11,239 bases of DNA from an uncultured Alistipes sp. (GTDB taxonomy: Bacteria; Bacteroidota; Bacteroidia; Bacteroidales; Rikenellaceae), in assembly GCA_900544265.1 (NCBI GenBank), contig UQUQ01000041.1:1-11239 (forward strand), written 5' to 3'. The stretch's first letter is position 1. The number at the start of each line of letters is the position of its first letter. Below are positions 6,747 to 11,239 of this stretch, one piece after another. Both the position numbers and the translations under genes were made by a program. The notes beneath the pieces were generated by a model. That model was not told the origin of the DNA. It ran no database searches and saw only the letters and a program-made list of their open reading frames with translations.

Positions 6747-8009
6747 ATGCTGACAACGATCATACTGATTGTCGTGATGCTGCTCCTGTCCGCCTTCTTC
6801 TCGGGCATGGAGATTGCCTTCACGAGCAAGAACCGCCTCAAGCTGGAGATCGACCGCAAGCAGAGCCGCCTGTTCGACTCGATAGCCGAGATCTTTTCGC
6901 GCAACCCCGGACAGTACCTCACGACGATTCTCGTGGGCAACAACATCGCGCTGGTCGTCTATTCGCTCTCGATGTCGCTGCTGCTGCGCTCGCTCTACGA
7001 AACGCTGGGGTGGGACAACCTGGCCAACGGCGGCTCGGTGGCCATCGACACGGCCGTATCGACCGTCATCATCATCTTCGTCGCGGAGTTTCTGCCCAAG
7101 TCGATCTTCCGCAGCGATCCGAACTTCTACTACCGGGCGCTGGCGCCGGTCATCTACTTCTTCTACCTGCTGCTTTATCCCGTCGCGCGCTTCACGACGC
7201 TGCTCTCGCACGGCATCCTGCGGCTGTTCGGCCGCCGGGTCGAGGTGAAGACCCTCTCGACGAACTTCAGCCGCGAGGACCTTGCGGCACTGCTCGACTC
7301 GGGTAACGCCGAACCGGGCCCCGAGGCCGACAACGAACTCAAGCTCTTCCAGAATGCGTTGGACTTCGCCGACCTGCGCGTGCGCGACTGCATGGTTCCG
7401 CGCGTGGACATCGAGGCCGTGGACATCGATTCGACGTCGATCGAGCAGCTGACCGGCCGCTTCGTCGAGTCGAAGTATTCGCGCATTTTCGTCTGGCGCC
7501 ACAACATCGACAACATCATCGGGTATGTCAACTCCAAGAGCCTCTTCACCCGTCCGGCGCGGATTGCCGACGTGCTGATGCAGGTCAACTTCGTGGCCGA
7601 GACGATGCCCCTGCAGTCCGTGCTCGAAAACTTCATCAAGCACCGCTCGAACATTGCCGTCGTGATCGACGAGTTCGGCGGCACGTCGGGCATCATCTCG
7701 CTGGAGGACGTGCTGGAGCAGATCTTCGGCGAGATCGAGGACGAGCACGACGTCGACGACCTGATCGAGAAGCAGGTGGGTCCCGACGAATACGTCCTCT
7801 CGTGCCGTCTGGAGGTGAAGTACCTGAACGAGAAGTACGGCCTGGGCATCGAGGAGAGCCGCGAATACGAGACGCTCGCCGGTTTCATCCTCTACAATTA
7901 CGAGGGCATTCCGGCGGCGGGCGAGACGCTGCTGATCGGGAATCTCCAGTTGAAAATCCTCCGCACGACGCGCTCGCGCATAGAGCTGGCGCGCGTCAGG
8001 AAGGTATGA
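6747..8009 (+). CDS. CNNM-CBS-CorC family membrane protein (hemolysin-like / Mg2+ or Co2+ transport family)
   Basis: A 420-residue inner membrane protein of the HlyC/CorC/CNNM family, linked in characterised members to Mg2+ (and Co2+) export or homeostasis. Residues 1 to about 175 form the DUF21/CNNM transmembrane domain, with SAFFSGMEIAFTS (15-27), GNNIA (64-68) and AEFLPKS (113-119), and hydrophobic segments at about 1-20, 57-80, 99-117 and 131-155. A CBS pair follows (about 211-330), with VRDCMVPR (212-219) and the family signature VVIDEFGGTSGIISLEDVLE (305-324). The C-terminal CorC/HlyC domain spans about 345-420. The length and domain order are normal and the gene appears intact. It starts two bases after the lptC stop, so it is surely co-transcribed. 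It resembles GldE, the gliding-associated member in Bacteroidota, but no gliding genes are in the window, so I do not use that name. Confidence 0.92.
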   Translation: MLTTIILIVVMLLLSAFFSGMEIAFTSKNRLKLEIDRKQSRLFDSIAEIFSRNPGQYLTTILVGNNIALVVYSLSMSLLLRSLYETLGWDNLANGGSVAIDTAVSTVIIIFVAEFLPKSIFRSDPNFYYRALAPVIYFFYLLLYPVARFTTLLSHGILRLFGRRVEVKTLSTNFSREDLAALLDSGNAEPGPEADNELKLFQNALDFADLRVRDCMVPRVDIEAVDIDSTSIEQLTGRFVESKYSRIFVWRHNIDNIIGYVNSKSLFTRPARIADVLMQVNFVAETMPLQSVLENFIKHRSNIAVVIDEFGGTSGIISLEDVLEQIFGEIEDEHDVDDLIEKQVGPDEYVLSCRLEVKYLNEKYGLGIEESREYETLAGFILYNYEGIPAAGETLLIGNLQLKILRTTRSRIELARVRKV

Positions 8010-8051
8010 GAATTTTTGCGGGAATCATACGGTCTATTCCGAATAATTTAC

Positions 8052-8059
8052 TACCTTTG
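8052..8059 (+). promoter_or_regulatory. Bacteroidota -7 element (TACCTTTG) upstream of ppiD
   Basis: In the 88-base AT-rich gap 8010-8097, TACCTTTG matches TAnnTTTG exactly and lies 38 bases before the ATG at 8098, leaving a leader of about 30 bases. No TTG or TTTG is found about 20 bases upstream, so the -33 element is weak or absent. No terminator hairpin is visible in the gap, so read-through from the preceding gene is also expected. Confidence 0.5.
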
Positions 8060-8097
8060 ACTGCTAATTTGAAACTATACGAATAATTCAAGTTTAT

Positions 8098-10128
8098 ATG
8101 GCAAGTTTAAACACTTTACGAACCAAGTTCGGCGTGGTGCTGTCGATTATCATCGCACTGGCCCTCTTGGCATTCATCCTCTCTCTGAAGACCGAGATGG
8201 GATTCTCGGGCAACGATCCGAAGGTCGGCGTCATCGACGGTGACAAGATCAACTATTCGGAGTACTACGAGCAGTACGAACGGGTCAAGGCGCAGAGCGG
8301 TGCGCAGGAGAGCGACGAGCAGCAGGCGGCCATGCTGGCCAATGCCGTCTGGCAGTCGCTTATCGCCAAGCACGTGCTGGAGCCCGGTTTCGAGAAGATA
8401 GGCCTGCGCGTGACGGAGCCCGAGCGTGCGGCCATGATCAGCGGCGAGCACATGTCGCAGTCGTTCTACAACGCCTTTGCCGATCCCCGCACGGGACAGT
8501 ACAACGTGGCGGCCGTGAGCGACTTCCTCGCCCGGGCCACGACGCCCGAGGCGCAGCAGGCCTGGACGCAGCTCAACGAGCAGGCGCGGCTGGAGCGGCT
8601 GCTGCAGAAGTATGTCGGGCTGGTGCGCGGCGGTGCGTATGTCAACGCGCTGGAGGTGGCCAACGGCGTGAAGGCCGCCAACGAGACCTTCTCGGGCAAG
8701 TGGGCCGGCAAGAAGTACGCCACGGTGCCCGATTCGCTCATCACGGTATCGGAGAGCGATCTGAAGGCCTACTACGAGAGCCACAAGGATCAGTTCAAGC
8801 AGCTGCCGTCGCGTTCGCTGTCGTATGTGGTCTTCGAGGTGTCGCCCACGGACGGCGACATGCAGGCCCTTGAGAAGCAGGCCCGCGAGGTCGGCGAAGG
8901 GTTCGTTGCCGCCGAGGACCTGCGCACCTTCGTGCGCGGCAACCGCAACGGCCATATTGCCGAGAACTACGTCTCGGCCGCCCAGCTTACGGACGAGGAG
9001 GCCGAGGCCCTGATGGCCGGCCGCGCCTACGGTCCCGTGCTGAAGAACAACGAGTGGACGATGTCGCGTGCGCTCGACACGAAGACCGTGCCCGATTCGC
9101 TCGGCATCCGCCACATTGTGCTCCCCTATACGGAGGAGAAGCTGGCCGACAGCCTGCTGACGGCGCTCCGTCAGGGCGGCGACTTCGCGCAGGCCGCCTC
9201 GCAGTATTCGGTTTACGACGCTACGGCCGCCAACGGCGGCGAGGTGGGCGTGCTGCCCTTCTCGGCCTTCACGGGCGAGTTCGCCGAGGCGTTGGCGGGT
9301 GCCCGCCAGGGCGACATCGTGAAGATCGCTTCGGGCGATGCCATCCAGCTCATGCAGGTATACCGTGCGACGAAGCCCTCGAAGCACGTGCAGGTAGCCT
9401 CGATCACCTATCCCGTGCGCGCATCGGAGGCTACGCGCCGCGACGTGCACAACCAGGCCGGCAGCTTCTCGGTCAATGCCAAGGGCTCGGCCGACGCCTT
9501 CGCCGAGGCGGCTTCCGCAGCGGCCATCACGCCGCGCGTGGCAACGCTTACGCAGGGCGAGCGGACGATCCGCGGACTGGAAGATTCGCGTGAGGTGGCC
9601 CGCTGGGCATACGGCGCCAAGGTGGGCGAGATGTCCAAGATCTTCAATGTCGGCGACGACTACGTGATCGCCATCCTGACGGGCATCGACGACGACGAGT
9701 ATGCTTCGCTGCAGAAGGTCTCGGCGCAGGTTCGTTCGCAGGTGATGCGTGACAAGAAATACGACTACATCGTCAAGAACCTCTCGGGTACGACGCTCGA
9801 CGAGCAGGCCGCCAGCCTAGGTTCCGAGGTGGCAGACTTCGAGGGTGTGACCGCCGCGTCGTTCTATATCAACGGCCCGGGTATCGAGCCCCGTCTGGTC
9901 GGCGCCATCGCCTCGACGACGGAGAAGGGTGCGGTGGCCGGTCCCGTCAAGGGGCTCTCGGGAGTCTATGTCTTCGAGGTGGACGACATCACCACCGCCG
10001 AGAAGCAGACCGAGGAGGGTGAGCAGGTGCGCGCCCAGGCCATGGCGGAAGGTATGGTTCAGCAGTACGCTCTGCAGGCCGTGCAGCAGATGGCCGATAT
10101 TCAGGACCTGCGCGGCAAGTATTTCTAA
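8098..10128 (+). CDS. ppiD: PpiD/SurA-like membrane-anchored periplasmic chaperone with a parvulin domain
   Basis: A 676-residue folding factor for exported proteins. The N terminus is short and cytoplasmic, followed by one transmembrane anchor (about residues 12-30), with no cleavage site; the rest should be periplasmic. Residues about 41-235 form a SurA_N-like chaperone region (VGVIDGDKINYSEYYEQYER at 43-62, followed by helices). The parvulin-like domain runs from about 335 to 425: IRHIVLPY (337-344), GGDFAQAASQYS (360-371), NGGEVGVLPFSAF (379-391). The histidine usually found in the final strand (GYHIIKV in active parvulins) is not evident in SGDAIQLMQV (412-421), so isomerase activity is doubtful. 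A weaker segment at about 500-530 resembles the end of a second, degenerate unit. Size and layout fit PpiD (623 residues in E. coli) better than soluble SurA. It ends its transcription unit at a strong terminator. Confidence 0.88.
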   Translation: MASLNTLRTKFGVVLSIIIALALLAFILSLKTEMGFSGNDPKVGVIDGDKINYSEYYEQYERVKAQSGAQESDEQQAAMLANAVWQSLIAKHVLEPGFEKIGLRVTEPERAAMISGEHMSQSFYNAFADPRTGQYNVAAVSDFLARATTPEAQQAWTQLNEQARLERLLQKYVGLVRGGAYVNALEVANGVKAANETFSGKWAGKKYATVPDSLITVSESDLKAYYESHKDQFKQLPSRSLSYVVFEVSPTDGDMQALEKQAREVGEGFVAAEDLRTFVRGNRNGHIAENYVSAAQLTDEEAEALMAGRAYGPVLKNNEWTMSRALDTKTVPDSLGIRHIVLPYTEEKLADSLLTALRQGGDFAQAASQYSVYDATAANGGEVGVLPFSAFTGEFAEALAGARQGDIVKIASGDAIQLMQVYRATKPSKHVQVASITYPVRASEATRRDVHNQAGSFSVNAKGSADAFAEAASAAAITPRVATLTQGERTIRGLEDSREVARWAYGAKVGEMSKIFNVGDDYVIAILTGIDDDEYASLQKVSAQVRSQVMRDKKYDYIVKNLSGTTLDEQAASLGSEVADFEGVTAASFYINGPGIEPRLVGAIASTTEKGAVAGPVKGLSGVYVFEVDDITTAEKQTEEGEQVRAQAMAEGMVQQYALQAVQQMADIQDLRGKYF

Positions 10129-10149
10129 CGGCCGCGACAAGCGGTTGAC

Positions 10150-10190
10150 AAAAACGATGGAGTTGCCTCGGGCAGCTTCATCGTTTTTTT
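10150..10190 (+). terminator. Intrinsic terminator after ppiD
   Basis: Arms 10155-10167 and 10171-10183 form a 13-bp stem with two G-T pairs and a TCG loop, followed by seven T (10184-10190). Five A (10150-10154) before the stem can pair with the T-run and lengthen it. It lies 22 bases after the ppiD stop and closes the envelope-gene unit. Confidence 0.92.
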
Positions 10191-10312
10191 CTTTCCGGCG
10201 GCCCGTACTGTCCGTGCACGGCGCTGCCGGCCCTGATTCCCGTTTCGGTTCCGGCTCGGGCGGCTCCGGGGTGTTTGGTCACGCGATTTCCGCTTCCCGG
10301 CGGTCGTGGCAG

Positions 10313-10343
10313 TTGCCGATACGCCTCTTTTTTATTAATTTTG
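10313..10343 (+). promoter_or_regulatory. Bacteroidota-type promoter for the alcohol dehydrogenase gene
   Basis: TTG at 10313-10315, a 20-base spacer and TAATTTTG at 10336-10343 match the Bacteroidota -33/-7 arrangement, with the -7 element exact. Transcription would start near 10350, giving a leader of about 35 bases before the ATG at 10386. The stretch 10191-10312 between terminator and promoter is GC-rich and I see no gene or repeat in it. Confidence 0.7.
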
Positions 10344-10385
10344 GAGTGTCCATTGAATTTACCGACTGTTTCAATACCTCTTCGT

Positions 10386-11239
10386 ATGAACAACTTTATC
10401 TATTGCAATCCGACGAAGCTCGTCTTCGGAAAGGGACAGATCGCCCGGCTCGGCGAGCTGATTCCGGCCGACAAACACCTCATGATTACCTTCGGCGGCG
10501 GCAGCGCCCGCCGCAACGGCGTCTACGACCAGGTCGTGCGTGCCCTCGAGGGGCGTACCTGGACCGAATTCTGGGGCATCGAGCCCAACCCTTCTGTCGA
10601 GACACTGCGCAAGGCCGTGGCTCAGGGCAAGGAGCAGGGCGTCGACTTCCTGCTGGCCGTGGGCGGCGGTTCGGTGATCGACGGCACGAAGCTCATCGCC
10701 GCCGGGCTGCTCTACGACGGTGACCCGTGGGAGATCGTCCTCAAGGGCCGCGCCGCCTGCGGCGTTCCCTTCGCCTCGGTGCTCACGATGGCCGCCACGG
10801 GCTCGGAGATGAACTCCGGAGCCGTCATTTCGCGCTACGAGACGCAGGAGAAGTACGCCTTCTACGGCAACTATCCCGTCTTCTCGGTGCTCGATCCCGA
10901 GACGCTCTTCACGCTGCCCAAGCGGCAGATCGCCTGCGGACTGGCCGACACCTTCGTGCATGTGCTCGAGCAGTACATGACCACGCCCGGGCAGTCGCGC
11001 CTGATGGACCGCTGGGCCGAGGGTATCCTCCACACGGTCATCGAGGTGGCCCCGAAGGCACTGGGCGAGGAGCGTGATTACGACACCATGTCGGAGTACA
11101 TGCTTTCGGCCACGCTGGCGCTCAACGACATGATTGCCATGGGTGTGACGCAGGACTGGGCGACGCACATGATCGGCCACGAGCTGACGGCGCTGCACGG
11201 CCTGACGCACGGCGCGACGCTGGCCATCGTCATCAACGG
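10386..11239 (+). CDS. Iron-containing alcohol dehydrogenase, YqhD/BdhA type (3' end outside the window)
   Basis: Cytoplasmic NAD(P)H-dependent group III alcohol dehydrogenase; relatives such as E. coli YqhD reduce a range of aldehydes with NADPH. The frame is open to the last base: 284 residues are visible of about 385-390 expected. The N terminus MNNFIYCNPTKLVFGKGQI aligns well with YqhD from memory. FGGGS (36-40) and VGGGSVIDGTK (92-102) form the nucleotide-binding region, ATGSEMNSGAVIS (137-149) follows, and the metal ligands are all present: Asp188 and His192 in ADTFVH, His261 in THMIGHE, and His275 in GLTHG, with the same spacing as YqhD Asp194/His198/His267/His281. The start is supported by the homologous N terminus and a promoter 43 bases upstream. 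It is in a separate unit from the preceding genes. Butanol dehydrogenase-type annotation is also common; the true substrate cannot be told from sequence. Confidence 0.93.
   Translation, partial: MNNFIYCNPTKLVFGKGQIARLGELIPADKHLMITFGGGSARRNGVYDQVVRALEGRTWTEFWGIEPNPSVETLRKAVAQGKEQGVDFLLAVGGGSVIDGTKLIAAGLLYDGDPWEIVLKGRAACGVPFASVLTMAATGSEMNSGAVISRYETQEKYAFYGNYPVFSVLDPETLFTLPKRQIACGLADTFVHVLEQYMTTPGQSRLMDRWAEGILHTVIEVAPKALGEERDYDTMSEYMLSATLALNDMIAMGVTQDWATHMIGHELTALHGLTHGATLAIVIN

Noticed and set aside
6045..7748. Minus-strand open frame of 567 codons opposite lptC and the CNNM gene
   Set aside because: A shadow of two genes with strong motifs; no signal, domain or start context of its own.
8011..8018. 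AATTTTTG as a possible -33 element for the ppiD promoter
   Set aside because: It ends 33 bases before the -7 element at 8052, too far for the usual spacer of about 20.
8116..9450. Minus-strand open frame of 444 codons opposite ppiD
   Set aside because: An antisense shadow of a gene with clear domain structure; His/Leu/Arg-rich with no recognisable family.
10371..11210. Minus-strand open frame of 279 codons opposite the alcohol dehydrogenase
   Set aside because: The + strand has all YqhD metal ligands and the cofactor loop; the minus frame is a composition effect.

Overview
The window is an ordinary chromosomal segment of a GC-rich Bacteroidota bacterium. Gene content, Bacteroidota-type signal peptides (cleaved before Gln), and two exact matches to the Bacteroidota -7 promoter element TAnnTTTG support this. 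The combination of high GC with this gene order suggests Alistipes or another member of the Rikenellaceae; the genus is an inference. All eight recognised genes lie on the + strand. I see no rRNA, tRNA, CRISPR array, insertion sequence or phage gene, and no clear sign of recent transfer.

Layout: 1-2106 is the 3' two thirds of mfd (transcription-repair coupling factor). One base later comes coaX (type III pantothenate kinase, TTG start, 2108-2848). A beta-barrel outer membrane protein gene (2823-4193) overlaps the end of coaX, with a possible internal promoter inside coaX. It is followed by a secreted TPR protein (4246-5589), an LptC-like LPS-export lipoprotein with an unusually long low-complexity tail (5611-6744), and a CNNM/CBS/CorC-type membrane protein (6747-8009). 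After an 88-bp AT-rich gap with a -7 promoter element comes a membrane-anchored PpiD/SurA-like parvulin chaperone (8098-10128), closed by a strong intrinsic terminator (10150-10190). A separate unit then starts with its own well-formed promoter (10313-10343) and a YqhD/BdhA-type iron-containing alcohol dehydrogenase, cut by the window end.

Taken together, coaX through ppiD looks like a Bacteroidota envelope-biogenesis cluster: an outer membrane barrel, a secreted TPR protein, an LPS transport component, a cation-transport-like membrane protein and a periplasmic folding factor, tightly spaced and co-directional, with a CoA-biosynthesis kinase at the head and the DNA repair gene mfd just upstream. 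No terminator separates genes between mfd and ppiD, so read-through is likely, supplemented by internal promoters. I found no evidence for a wholly new system. The most unusual items are the roughly 190-residue disordered tail on LptC with a Met/Gln/Arg-rich block, a 13-bp hairpin in the lptC signal-peptide codons, the uncharacterised barrel/TPR pair beside lptC, and a parvulin domain that appears to lack a canonical histidine.
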